From Beta vulgaris subsp. vulgaris (lineage: Eukaryota; Streptophyta; Magnoliopsida; Caryophyllales; Amaranthaceae), in NCBI RefSeq assembly GCF_026745355.1, contig NC_079206.1, positions 33,734,653 to 33,798,652 on the forward strand: DNA of 64,000 bases, written 5' to 3'. The notes under the pieces are model-generated. The model did no database searches, had not been told where the DNA came from, and saw only the letters and a list, made by a program, of their open reading frames with translations. The position numbers were made by a program, and so were the translations under genes. Below are positions 22,895 through 33,768 of this stretch, in pieces. Each line of letters begins with the position of its first letter. The stretch's first letter is position 1.

Positions 22895-23944
22895 TGCTAA
22901 AACAACCACAAATCTCACCAAGACAACCCAAGTAAGTCAAACAACAATTCCACCCTCAATTCCTCAAATCAAACCTCCAACATTTACTCCAAAATTCACA
23001 AATTCAACTCTCAACAATGACAACACAACCACAAAGAGTTCTAAAAACACAACAAATCTCCACAATCTCAATAATCAATCAACCACAATGAAAAATGAAG
23101 GGAACTTCCAAAAAGAGAGTGAAGAATTGAAGTTTTACCTTATGGAAGAATCAATAAAGTGGTTGATCAAGTATCCAAGTGAGAACAACACCCCAAGAAT
23201 GCTCCTTGCTTCTTTAATTGCCCAAAAACTCCAAGAATCAAAAACCCCCAAATTTTAGGGTTTTCAAAAGATTTTGTAAAAAGATGAGAAAAGTGGAGAT
23301 TTTTGAAGGGATTGAGTGGGAAATGAGATGAGAGAGTGAGAAAAGGGATTGAAGAGTGAAAGAGAGTAATTTGAGTGAAAGAATTGAAGAAATAAAGGGG
23401 GTGAGGTTTTGTGAGAGGGAAAGTGAGAAGAGAGAGAAAGAGGGGGTCGAAATTGAGTGAAGGAGGAAGAAAGAGAAAAGGGCGAAAAGAAAAAAAAACG
23501 AACTTGGCGGAAATTCGATGGTCCGCGACCGCGGAGAAAAGGGCCGCGCCCGCGGAAGGGTTCCGCGCCCGCGGTGAAGTCGCGGAGTTGCTTGCGGCTC
23601 ATTTTATTTCATTTTTACTTGTAACCAGGGCCGCGACCGCGGGGTTTGACGTCGCGCCCGCGGACTGCTGCAGCGCCCGCGGTTAGCCCGCGGAACTGCT
23701 CTCGGCAATTTCTTTCTTTCTCTTTTTTTTTTTTTTTCTTTTCAAAGGAAGTGGTGATGAAACCCACCCCTTTCAGCTCTCTTGATTTGCTTCAAAGGTT
23801 GTCCTACAAGAAACAAAACACCAAAACACACAAAACAAAACACAACAACTCATCTCCAAATAAAATATATACAAAACACGGGTTGCCTCCCGAGAAGCGC
23901 TTAGTTTAAAGTCGAAAGCTCGACATCATGCAATCACCAAAATT
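22895..23944. other. Non-coding spacer of element C replacing RT-IN
   Basis: Where an autonomous Athila element has RT, RNase H and integrase, C has 1 kb without RT motifs. It contains a purine-rich stretch (about 23260-23500, plus strand) and a GC palindrome array very like the LTR array. Confidence 0.7.
23521..23705. repeat. Internal GC palindrome array of element C
   Basis: Units CCGCGACCGCGG, CCGCGCCCGCGG (several), ending AGCCCGCGGAACTGCTCTCGG. It shares CCGCGCCCGCGGTGAAGTCG with the LTR array, in the same orientation, which suggests an LTR-derived segment inside the element. Confidence 0.8.
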
Positions 23945-24955
23945 TTACCTCATATCGAACAAATCATGAACACTCAGCTTACCCACATCAATAGAATAGA
24001 TAGAGGGATCCTCTTTACCTCCCATGGCATCATGCATTTTAAACTCAACGTTTTGACCATCAAACTGCATGGTCAAAGAACCGGTGCCACAATCGATCCT
24101 AGCATTAGCCGTTTTCAAGAACGGCCTCCCTAAAAGAATAGGGGCGGAATGCCTATCATGCTCCATGTTAATTACATAAAAATCAGCAGGAAAAGTCATT
24201 TATCAACTTCCACTAGAACATCTTTCAATACCCTCTAGGAATGGAAGTGACCGATCCGCTAATTGTATGACAACATTAGTAGGAAGCAATTCACCAAGTT
24301 CTACGGACTCATATAAGGAAAAAGGAAGCACATTAATGGAGGCTCCCAAATCTAGCATAGCCCTATCAATCTTTGTGTTACCAAGGGTGATAGGTATAGT
24401 GAACATGCCCGGATCATTGCATTTTTTTGGCATTCTCTTTTGAAAAACGGCGGAAACATGTTCACTAACCTTCACCTTTTGCTTCCCTTTTAAATTTTTC
24501 TTCTTTTTGATGGAACAAATTTCCTTCAACCACTTAGCATACAAAGGCACATCTTTTATCAATTTTAACAAAGGAATATTTACGACACATTGACTAAATG
24601 TTTCATAAATATCCTTAGAAGATTCAAGCTTACGATTGTCCTTTAATGCTTCGGGAAATGGGGGTACCGGTTTGAAATCCGGAAAAGATTTTACCTCTTG
24701 GTGAGAGCTAGGACTCACCAATTTCTCAACTTCTTTTGTTGGGATTAGAACCTCTACCTCCTCTTCCTTTGTTTCAATCTCCTTCATAACCTTGCTCTTG
24801 CTAGGCTCTAGATCCACCAACTCTTTGCCACTCCTCAAAGTCATGGCACTCACATTCTTCTTTGGATTCACCTCGGTTTGAGATGGTAGCTTCCCCGAAC
24901 TTTGGGCCTCAAGTTTATTCACGACACTAGACATTTGACCCACTTGTGTTTCCAA
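23945..24955 (-). pseudogene. gag tail and aspartic protease of element C
   Basis: The frame from 24955 starts METQVGQMSSVVNKLEAQ (coiled-coil), then AMTLRSGKEL (equivalent of B's HLRSG), an acidic tract, and the protease start MPKKCNDPGMFTIPI with active site AMLDLGASINVLPFSL. It stops at 24203 by a frameshift. The protease C-terminus continues in the next frame (24199-23945: LLGRPFLKTANARIDCGTGS). One base change would restore one frame. It should process C's own Gag and explains how a RT-less element can still make particles. Confidence 0.85.
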
Positions 24956-26235
24956 ATTGTGAATGCTAGACCTTGTCTCTGTTGAAATTGCACCATGTTG
25001 GACTGCATAGTAGTCACATTTTGAGCCAAGGCCTTGATCATATCCTCGGTGGACATTGAGTTGGAGCTAGAGGATTTCCCTTGAGCTTGATATGGTGCTA
25101 TGTAAGGAGGAGGGTTATGACCTTGTTGAAAATTCTGATTTCCTTGAAGAGTTGGATTCCCTTGCTTGTAACTCAAGGCCGGATGATCTCTCCATCCGGG
25201 ATTGTAAGAATTTGAGAATGGATCATACTTCCTTTGTCCTTGATATCCCACGGCATTCACCTCTCGGGTTTCCTCTTGCAAAGTCGGACAAGAATCAGTT
25301 GGATGATTGTTGTTTGAACAAATACCACAAGCCTTCACTTGTTGCTGATTGCCACTCACCAAAAATTGCCGGAACATGCCCTTAAGGTCGGACACTTCCG
25401 ACTCCAAAGATGATTTAGAACTTGCCGCCTTAACTCCCCTAGTGGTATTTCTCTTAGAATAAGTGCGAGAACTTTCAGCAAACTCACTTATGAGCTCCAT
25501 GGCTTGCTGTGGTGTCTTATTATCAATGTTACCCCCACAAGCAGCATTAACCATCCTTCTCTCGTCAGGAAGGAGCCCACCAACTAAGTATAACACAAGA
25601 TCTTTCTCGGCAAAACCATGATAGGGACAACAAGCAATGAGCCTCTTAAACCTCTCCAAGTAGTCATAAAGGATCTCATCATAACCTTGCTCAATGTTGC
25701 TAATGGCCCTCTTAAGCTCATTCAACTTGCTTGAAGGAAAGAACTTCTCCAAGAAAGCTTGCTTCATCCCCCTCCATGTGTAGATACTGTTGGGGCTCAA
25801 ATGATAGAACCAATCATTAGCCTTATCCTTCAATGAAAAAGGAAAGGCCCGCAGTTTGATTTGATCCTCCGTAACACCCCTTGGTTGCATACTAGTACAA
25901 ACAGCATGGAATTCAGCAAGATGTTTGATTGGATCTTCCCCATTTAAACCATGGAAGCTTGGCAGTAGATGAACAAGACCCGACTTCAGCTCAAAAGTAA
26001 CATTCTCCCCAAACTCTGGATATTGAATGGCCAATGGTGCTTGGTCCAGATTAGGAGCGGAAAGCTCCCTCAATGTCGGATCAGCTCTAGGTGGCATCTC
26101 TTCTTCCTCAGTACCAATGTAGAAAGGTAACTCACGGAAATGACCCCGAATCTCCTTTCTCAAGCTATAAAGTGTCCTTTCGATCTCTGAATCAAACAAC
26201 AAAGATCCAATATGAGAAGCACGGGTGTGAACCAT
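24919..26235 (-). CDS. gag of element C
   Basis: A 438-residue frame, one of the longest in the window. It starts MVHTRASHIGSLLFDSEIER at 26235, about 65 bp after the PBS. Gag domain motifs: FHGLNGEDPIKHLAEFHAVC, DKANDWFYHLSPNSIYTW, MKQAFLEKFFPSSKLNELKR, and 'YDYLERFKRLIACCPYHGF'. Zinc knuckle CGICSNNNHPTDSC (C-x2-C-x4-H-x4-C), then a Gln/Asn/Gly-rich stretch. The last about 20 residues are out of frame with the downstream coiled-coil, so a frameshift near 24975 separates it from the protease part. Close to Athila gag in length and order. Confidence 0.93.
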   Translation of the reverse strand: MVHTRASHIGSLLFDSEIERTLYSLRKEIRGHFRELPFYIGTEEEEMPPRADPTLRELSAPNLDQAPLAIQYPEFGENVTFELKSGLVHLLPSFHGLNGEDPIKHLAEFHAVCTSMQPRGVTEDQIKLRAFPFSLKDKANDWFYHLSPNSIYTWRGMKQAFLEKFFPSSKLNELKRAISNIEQGYDEILYDYLERFKRLIACCPYHGFAEKDLVLYLVGGLLPDERRMVNAACGGNIDNKTPQQAMELISEFAESSRTYSKRNTTRGVKAASSKSSLESEVSDLKGMFRQFLVSGNQQQVKACGICSNNNHPTDSCPTLQEETREVNAVGYQGQRKYDPFSNSYNPGWRDHPALSYKQGNPTLQGNQNFQQGHNPPPYIAPYQAQGKSSSSNSMSTEDMIKALAQNVTTMQSNMVQFQQRQGLAFTIWKHKWVKCLVS

Positions 26236-26300
26236 AAGACGGGTTCACACACCAACAATAAAAGTAAACAAACACACAAATAACAACCCAAACTTGTTGC

Positions 26301-26320
26301 CTTCCCCGGCAACGGCGCCA
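26301..26320 (-). other. Primer-binding site of element C
   Basis: Sense strand TGGCGCCGTTGCCGGGGAAG, Asp-tRNA type, four bases inside the 5' LTR. Same as element B. Confidence 0.93.
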
Positions 26321-26324
26321 AATT

Positions 26325-27625
26325 TGGCGAGGCCTAAGTCGTATCGGCTAACGCGCAAATAAATCAATACTACCCTACACAAACGTGTATAAGGAAGTAA
26401 GGTTCGAATCCACGGAGAAGGAAGTTTGGCTTGACTAGACGTGTGCTATGGTAACAATGGGGGGGGGTTTGAGGAATGAAAATTTAAACAAACAAAACAG
26501 AAGCAAGGAAAATCAAATAATAAACGAGATCTTGGCAATCAATCTTCACAACCAATTCAACCCTTGATCATTGAACAATCCAACCCTAAGTTACTTGAAC
26601 GCCCTATTGTGAATCATAAGATTCAATCTCCCCTAACGTAGTGGTATGACTAAGCGAGCGCTCTAGTCCTACCCTTAATGGCAAAACAACCTAGTCCAAG
26701 CGTTCTAGATTCAATTTAGCAATTAGATAACAACTAGGGAGATTTCAATAGGGTAATCTAGCATTCACACAAGCGGTCGAATGCGAAATTATATGATGAT
26801 TCTTCTTATACTCAATCATCCACGAGCGTGCAATAATTGGGTATAAACTACAACCCTAGATAATCTCAAAGCAGACAATTATCTAGATAGTAGAGATTGC
26901 AATAAGCAAGAAGTTAATTGATCAAGTTAACTTAAGCACAAAAACAATCAAACATGAAGAACATGAAGAATCATCAACATTCAAGCAAATTAAAAGAAGA
27001 ATTGAACTCACAAGTTGATTAAAATGGTTGATTCAATTGATACACCAAGATGGAAGATTAGCCCTCCATAATATCAAAGATTACAATTTTTATTTGAGTT
27101 CTCTCTAAAAACCAGTGAAAAACCATCCAAAACCAAAAGACGAACTATTGTTTTTATCAGAAAAATAGGGGAAGACGAAAAGCCGAATATTCGTTGCAGG
27201 GCTCCGCGACCGCGGAGGAAAGCACCGCGACCGCGGAGGGGGTCCGCGCCCGCGGTGAAGTCGCGGAGGAGCTCTCGGCTCTTTTCTGGCATAATTTGTC
27301 GCGGCCGCAATGAAATCTCCAGCGACCGCGGAGACCTGGCCTTAGCTTCTCACCTCCCTTCTTGTTGATGACTTACTCAAACCAAAACTATTCATGAAGC
27401 GCGCATTCCACTTCCTTGCTTCACTATGATAACTCTTCAAAGAGTTTCTTCGACATGCTAACTTTCTAACTTGAACTTTCTCCAACACAAATGAGCTCAA
27501 ATGATTAAAAAGAGCTAATTACAACATAGTAGAGAAAAAGATCAATAACATAACAAAACTTGTGTCAAATCCCATTAGTAAGTGGTGAAAAAGTGTCAAG
27601 AATGCCATATAAACATGGCATATCA
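26325..27625 (-). repeat. 5' LTR of element C
   Basis: 1301 bp, near-identical to 19515-20815, followed by ATTTG. Confidence 0.95.
27202..27333. repeat. GC palindrome array in C 5' LTR
   Basis: Same five-unit array as in the 3' LTR. Confidence 0.85.
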
Positions 27626-28178
27626 ATTTGACAAATTTCGATCTTACTTGACCTGTAATAAAGCTGTTGTGTATAGGGACCATTCCGCGGTCCGTTATTT
27701 GATGAGTAAGAAAGATGCCAAGCCTCGACTCATTAGGTGGGTGTTGCTTCTTCAAGAGTTCGATTTTGAGATGAAAGAGAAGAAGGGGACAGAAAATATG
27801 GTAATTGACTATCTTTCTCGCCTCCCTCTTGATGAGAAGCTCTTGGATCCCGACGAGATCCCTATTGAGGACAATTTGAGAGAAGAAGCACTATTCGCCA
27901 TTCTGAACAATGAGATTCCATGGTTTGCGGAGTATGCAAATTATTTGGCATGTGGGATTGAACCTCATGGCTTTAATTCCCAACAAAAGAAACGATTTTT
28001 CAAGGAAGTTTCAAGCTTCTATTGGGATGGCCCGCTCTTGTTTAAGAAGTGTGCCGATGGAGTGTTTAGGAGGTGTGTGCCCAATCATGAGATGACCTCA
28101 ATTTTGAACCATTTTCATTACTTGGCATGTAGAGGGCACGGTGGAGAAAGCAAAACGGTTGCTAAGGTGCTCCAATAA
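27626..28178 (+). CDS. RNase H end and integrase zinc domain of element B
   Basis: Resumes directly after element [21 protein letters not shown], then [20 protein letters not shown] and [15 protein letters not shown] (end of RNase H/connection). A linker follows ([10 protein letters not shown]), then the His residues of the integrase HHCC module ([18 protein letters not shown]). The frame ends at a TAA (28176-28178) just before the CysCys pair, which is in the next frame. Order and motifs are Athila-type. The missing half of RNase H is upstream of C. Confidence 0.88.
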
Positions 28179-28963
28179 TGTGGTATGTTTTGGCCATCAT
28201 TGCAAAAGGATGCTCCGGAGTTTATTATGAGTTGCGATAGATGTCAAAGGAGTGGTGGCATTACAAAAAGACATGAGATGCCTCAACAAAACATCCTTGA
28301 GGTTAAAGCATTTGATGTTTGCGGAGTCGAGTTCATGGGTCCATTTGTTCCTTCTTTGGGCAATATGTACATGGTTGTTGCGGTCGACTACGTAACTAAA
28401 TAGGTTGAAGCCATTGCCTCCCCCACCAATGACCACAAGGTTGTGACCAAGCTCCTGAAGAAGATCATTTTTCCTCGGTTTGGAGTGCCCCGAGTATTGA
28501 TAAGTGATGGTGGTTCGCACTTCGCCAAGAAGCAACTAGAAGCACCTTCGAAGAAGTACGAGGTAAATCACAAAGTCGGTCTTCCTTAACAACCAAATCC
28601 AAGGCGAAGTTGATGTCTCAAATCGAGAAGTAAAGAACGTCCTTCAGAGAGTGGTCAATAAGACAAGAATGGATTGGTCTTTGAAGCTTGATGATGCTCT
28701 TTGGGCTCTTCGCACGACTTTCAAGACACCTATAGGCACCACTCCCTACCGCCTTGTGTATGGCAAAGCATGCCATTTACAGGTTGAACTAGAGCACAAA
28801 GCTTGGTGGGCAATTAAAGAGCTCAACATGGATCTTCACTTGGCGGGAGACGCTCGAAAGGAAAGGTTAATTAAGCTTGAGGAACTCCTATTGAACGCAT
28901 ATGAGAGTTCAAGATTGTACAAAAAGCACACAAAGAAATGGCATGATCACCAGATTCAACAAA
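28179..28963 (+). pseudogene. Integrase core of element B
   Basis: CysCys of the zinc finger (IMSCDRCQRSGG), first catalytic Asp (FDVCGVEFMGPFVPS), a stop at 28401, second Asp (VLISDGGSHFAKK), then after frame changes the C-terminal module ([50 protein letters not shown]). It inserts cDNA into host DNA. At about 28960 the integrase sequence stops and joins unrelated ORF sequence, so the integrase C-terminal tail and the start of the next ORF were deleted. Confidence 0.85.
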
Positions 28964-29301
28964 GAGGACCTGGCTCGCTCAGAAGCTAGCGTGCCTTCTG
29001 TTTTTCAGTCCAACCTATTAGATGGTGCAACCCTGTAGCAGATGAAGTTTTTGTGGCATTACATGAAGCCAAACTGCATTTGGCTTGTGGGGGGGGGGGG
29101 ATACCATATTGTTATATGAACAACGAGTTTATTTAGAACCCCCCCGCTAACTGTGAAAACCGTTGGCGGGTTCCCCCTTCCCATATCGCCCCTCAGGAAA
29201 TCCCAAATAGGACTTTCATTCAGTCCACCCCTGTAGAGGGGATACCACGGGCTCCGAGAGTTCCAAGGTTAGAGCACCGCATTTCTGAGAGTGAGGTGGC
29301 C
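28964..29301 (+). pseudogene. Fragment of post-integrase (env-position) ORF of element B, part 1
   Basis: In one frame: VQPIRWCNPVADEVFVAL, HEAKLHLAC, a 12-base G-run (29089-29100) that disrupts the frame, NCENRWRVPPSHIAPQEI, EGIPRAPRVPRLEHRISE. It continues past element D as KLSSSQSFNMGSFMAAITYM. It occupies the place of the ATHILA-type ORF but only its C-terminal part remains. The last five bases (29297-29301, TGGCC) are D's target duplication. Confidence 0.55.
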
Positions 29302-30017
29302 TGTAACATCCCCAAATTTCTCCACTTTAAAAACTTTTACTTTCGTAAAATACTTGGAGAAACTTAAGGGTATTACCACCAAATATAAATACATTTTGGC
29401 AATACTATAACTTGATACACAAAATATGCAGCGGAAAAACTTTATTTATAAAAATAATATTATTATCCAAAAACCACAATACTAATATGAAAAGTCTAAA
29501 GACTACTAAAATAGTGATCTAGTTCTAGTGCTCCCAAAAGGTTCCTCCCATGCATCATGAATCATCAGTAGACCTGCAAACTACTCCCCGTAAGGAAAGT
29601 AGGGCAAAGCCAAAACAAATAGGAAATACGAGTCAGTTGAAATACCGAGTACAATTACGTGCAAGACTTGTAAACTTGTAAATATATAATTCACATACTT
29701 TCATAAACATGCTTTATTTCGCAATTCTAGTGATAACAAAAGATAAGATCAATCCACTATTAAATTCACATTAACACCAAAGAATATATCTCATTTAATA
29801 ATTCCATTAAAAGTGGAAAATGATAATATAAGAACTTAACTTAAACCCCTTTCCTTGATCCGCAGATCCTAAGTGTGCACCCCCCCCCCCAAGTTAGTAT
29901 CCCTTTATGGATACAAAGACATTGGAGTAATCTTGATGCCAACTAGTGGACTTGGAAGATCCCTTCTTGAACAAAGCCAAGTGGTAATTGTAATAAGAAT
30001 AACATAGGGGTAAACCT
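29302..30017 (-). repeat. 3' LTR of element D, outer piece
   Basis: Begins TGTAACATCCCC and matches 47899-48618. It ends at the duplication AACCT (30013-30017) where G begins. Includes a C-run (29881-29890). Confidence 0.92.
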
Positions 30018-30281
30018 TGTAAGTGCAAGTGACACTCAAGAGGGGGGGTGAATTGAGTGTTTGTCCGAATGTTGTAGATTTTTTGATTATAGTAAGAACA
30101 GTAAAGGAACACTTCTCTAGCAGCGGAAATAAAAGCAATGAATAAACAACTCAAGGATTTAACGAGGTCCGACTTCTAATAAGTCTACGTCATCCACTCA
30201 CTCACTCTTTTATTAATCAACTCAGAATAACAAAAGAATTACACTCAATCACTTATGCACCTAGACATAAGATGATTCCCC

Positions 30282-30355
30282 AACTTCCACCTATGGAAGT
30301 TCGACCCAACCACCAACTATGATGGTTCAAACGAAGTTGATCCCCGATCAACTTC
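30282..30355. promoter_or_regulatory. Palindromic motifs in G LTR
   Basis: AACTTCC and GGAAGTT facing each other (30282-30288, 30295-30301), and 10-bp arms GAAGTTGATC around CCC (30333-30355). Between them a weaker inverted pair (CCACCAACTATGATGG). Similar AACTTC...GAAGTT palindromes occur in E's LTR. Repeated palindromes in LTRs are reported for sireviruses; a regulatory role is inference. Confidence 0.6.
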
Positions 30356-30814
30356 CCCAGCAAACTGAACTCACATAATGCTCAAATACAACCAGTTTTT
30401 CTCTCAAAAACAAAAAGCCTAAATACACTTAGAATGAGAGTAGTTTAAGATCTATGTGGTATTAGGGTTTGTGCTAGGTTTGAGGGATTGAGAGAGAGAA
30501 TACTTTTGCTTAGATTATATGAAAATATGCGTGCCAAGGCACCATCGTTTGTGTGCTAGCAGAACTCCTTAAACAAGCCTTGGGTAAGTAAATGTTACAT
30601 GATATTATGAGAGTATATTTTCCTCGGAAGTATGGAAATTATTCCAAGGAAAATATACTCACTGATTTTATTTGATATCAAATAAAATCCGTATAATATC
30701 ATATAACACACTTACCATACTTAAGAAATGTTGCTCACACAACAAACCATGCATCCATGTATTTTGAAAATCAATTTTGCGCGGAAAGAAAACTTTCCTA
30801 AAATACGAATGCAT

Positions 30815-33731
30815 TGTAACACCCCGATAATTCTCTCTTTCTAGAAAATACTTTCATAACAAATCTAGAGAATTACCCAGGCATTATCTCCCGTGTGATA
30901 ACGTTTCGGCTTACTCAGAATTTTGCAGAGGAAAACAATTTACTAAAAACCAACTTTATTGAAACTCATTAAATAAATGACAAATGTTTGGAAACTAAAA
31001 CACACCAACTAAATAAACCTCAAACTTAAGTAAAGATGTCCCTACGAAAACAACTTAAACTATGCTAAGTATAAGCCTCTCCATTCCAGATTCCCAATGA
31101 GATGCATCTGCGAACCTGTAATGTCAATGCAATACTGACTCTGCTCACCAGAAGGATCATCACAGGCAAAGTTATTAAAATCGCGATTCAAATCTTTAAA
31201 TCTTACGATTTTACGATTCAAAATATGGTAGACGATTCGATTCACGATTCTAGACGATTCTATATATTTCTGTTGACTAGCGAAAACCTCGCAAGTTTAA
31301 ATCATGCTAACAAAGAAAATAAAAGATATATATTGTTAGTTATTGTTAATATAGTGGGTAAACAACTATTTTTTCCAATTTTTAAGTCTTTTAACTTATA
31401 ATTTTAGCATATTCAATGAAGATTGAGTGCAATATCTTGATTATACATGTTTGTAGAATCTTATGATTCTACGATTCGATTTTACGATTCGATTCTAAAG
31501 GTTGTTTTCGATTCAAACTAGAATCTCGATTTTAACAACATTGATCACAGGATCAATAGGCAAAGCCATGATCACACACACAAACAAGCACGTAATCAGC
31601 AAAGCTGAGTACTACATATCAGACATAAATAATCCTAAGCATGATACTACAAACATAACTTGCAGGAATAAATAATAACATGAATAAATAATACTCTACC
31701 GACAACTTTTACTGAACTACACCTGACCGAACTTTTATTACTTTAATGGAATAGTTATTGGACGAGTTGACCAAACCAAAAATAGGAAATACGGTCATGA
31801 CTCCGTAAACCAAAATGACCTGCGATATCGAGGAACCTTTGAACTAGAGGAATGGTGATCAATCCAACCCTCGAAAATACATATCACGGCGGACTATGTA
31901 TCCCAACCCTTAGTGTCCAACTCTAGACGTGCACCAGTCTAAAGTCTATAACTTATTCTCGTTTCACTTTACGTTAAATATATTTTATTACTTGTGTTGA
32001 CACCACAACAACCAAATAACACACAATTCAATAATCACATAATCATAACAACATTCTTTTTATCTTTGGATTAACAAGTGTTCACAACTTATCAATCAAG
32101 ACTCCTTTTATTTCTTTTTATTCTTTGTTGAACCTAGCCAACAGAAATTCGTACCTTTATATAGGTATAATCCATACTTACCAAATAAGATCCACGGTTC
32201 TTATAAGATAAATAAATAATCTCCAAGAAATCTATGTAACACATGATTCCAACTTAATTACATTAATTCACTCACGAATTAATACCAAAACTGAACTTAT
32301 CTGCTTGCATCAAACTTCCATACAAACAGTCATACTCATAAATATTCTTAGTTCACATGTAGCACACAGGCAAGTAACATGTAAAACAATTTCAGTAAAT
32401 CATATATATGAACAACAAGGTCCTATACATGACTAATAAATAAAAACATCCCTAAGGCATGTTTCTAACCATATAGCACTAGACTATGTACGCACCTTGT
32501 GTAAACGAAACGGTTGGCCACTTTTTCGATCTAAAAGTCCCTACTATGAATTCTCCGCCTAGAACAATAAAATAACAAGTAAATACTTGAACTAAAAATT
32601 TACAGCAACTTTAAAAACTCCCAAAACCCTTTTAAACGTTTTTAAAATCGTTTTTATGTATTAAACTTTCATTATTTTTAATCCCTAGTATAGTACAAAA
32701 ATTCTAGTGATTAAAAATCATTAAAATCCTTTAAAATACAAACTTTCTGAAATTCCAGCATTTATAAAAATTTATAAACCTTCTGAAAATATATTTTAAT
32801 GCATATAAAAATCATATTCTAATCAAACTCATATTATATACTTTAAATATATAGTTTCTAGTGATTTAAACCCTAAAAACCATTATTTCATAATAAAAAC
32901 TGAAAATAATAAATCTGAAATTATTATTTTTATACATATGCAAACCGAAAATATATTCTTCATATAAAATCATAATTAAAATCATAAACATGCTAATAAC
33001 AATATAATAATGTAAAAATCAATACTTTAATGGAATCTTAGAGAAGAAGAAAAGAAAACAACCACAACAAGGAGGCAAAGGCAGCGCCGGAACTGAATGA
33101 CATCACAAGGAGGCGTGGCAGCAATGTCGTGGCTCAAAAAAATATTTGTGACGTTTTTTGTTCAACAAGAAACGTTACTTAGCGAAGAAGAAACGATTTT
33201 TGAGAGAAATAATAACTCACGCACAAAGAGAGAGGAGAGAGAGAATGTCGAGTGAGAGGAGGTTAAAAAAAAAATGAATGGCGTGAGGTATATAAAATAA
33301 TTGGGTGGGATAAAATAATTGGGTTTTAGGATATTTACAAAAAGACTAATCCTTTTAGGTTTAGGAAAAGAGATAAGATTAAGATTTAGGAAAAGAGATA
33401 AGATTTAAAATGATTTGATGACTAATAAGATGATCAACTTAGGACTTTAATCATCAATAGGACTCTTTTCCTTTTTATCCTTTTAGGAGTTTCGATTCCA
33501 TTAAACTTCTTTTTAAATAAATACTTTTAATACTTAAAGCTTTTATTAAGACATGCTTAATTAAAACATTTTCAATTTTATTAAGCTATGAAAATATTTT
33601 TAGTTGACTTTTAAAAATAGTCAACCCTTTTTAAAAGTCAAATCATTTTCCAAACTCATTTGGATTTAAATATAACTACATAAATACGTAAATATATTTA
33701 TGAAAATCCTTTAAAAATGTGGGGGATTACA
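30815..33731 (-). repeat. 3' LTR of element F, with MITE
   Basis: TGTAACACCCCG to GGGATTACA. Without the MITE it is about 2532 bp and matches the other LTR almost base for base. Confidence 0.95.
31167..31543. mobile_element. hAT-type MITE in F 3' LTR
   Basis: A 377-bp insertion absent from F's other LTR (compare 39590-39620). It has an 8-bp duplication ATCACAGG (31159-31166, 31544-31551). Terminal inverted repeats: CAAAGTTATTAAAATCG at the left end, CAATGTTGTTAAAATCG as the complement of the right end (two mismatches). Many ACGATTC motifs near both ends, resembling hAT transposase sites. No coding capacity. The 8-bp duplication and CA-start repeats support the hAT superfamily. Confidence 0.92.
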
Positions 33732-33768
33732 GTCTACCCCCCTTAAAAGAAGTTTCGTCCCGAAACTT
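33732..33768 (-). other. Polypurine tract and hairpin of element F
   Basis: Sense strand TTAAGGGGGGTAGAC next to the 3' LTR, preceded by AAGTTTCGGGACGAAACTT (33750-33768), as in element H. Confidence 0.88.

Larger units (their letters stand above)
19515..27625 (-). mobile_element. Element C: non-autonomous Athila-type element lacking RT, RNase H and integrase
   Basis: An 8.1-kb minus-strand element with two 1301-bp LTRs (19515-20815 and 26325-27625) that differ only slightly, and the duplication ATTTG (19510-19514, 27626-27630). Minus-strand order: 5' LTR, Asp-tRNA PBS, gag, protease, about 1 kb non-coding with a GC array, an ATHILA-type ORF, untranslated region, polypurine tract, 3' LTR. 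No RT, RNase H or integrase is present between protease and the ATHILA ORF. Near-identical LTRs point to recent movement, which would need enzymes from another element. Confidence 0.92.

Noticed and set aside
23411..23686. Plus-strand frames of about 90 residues in C
   Set aside because: Purine-rich and GC-array sequence; opposite to the element's coding strand and without known motifs.
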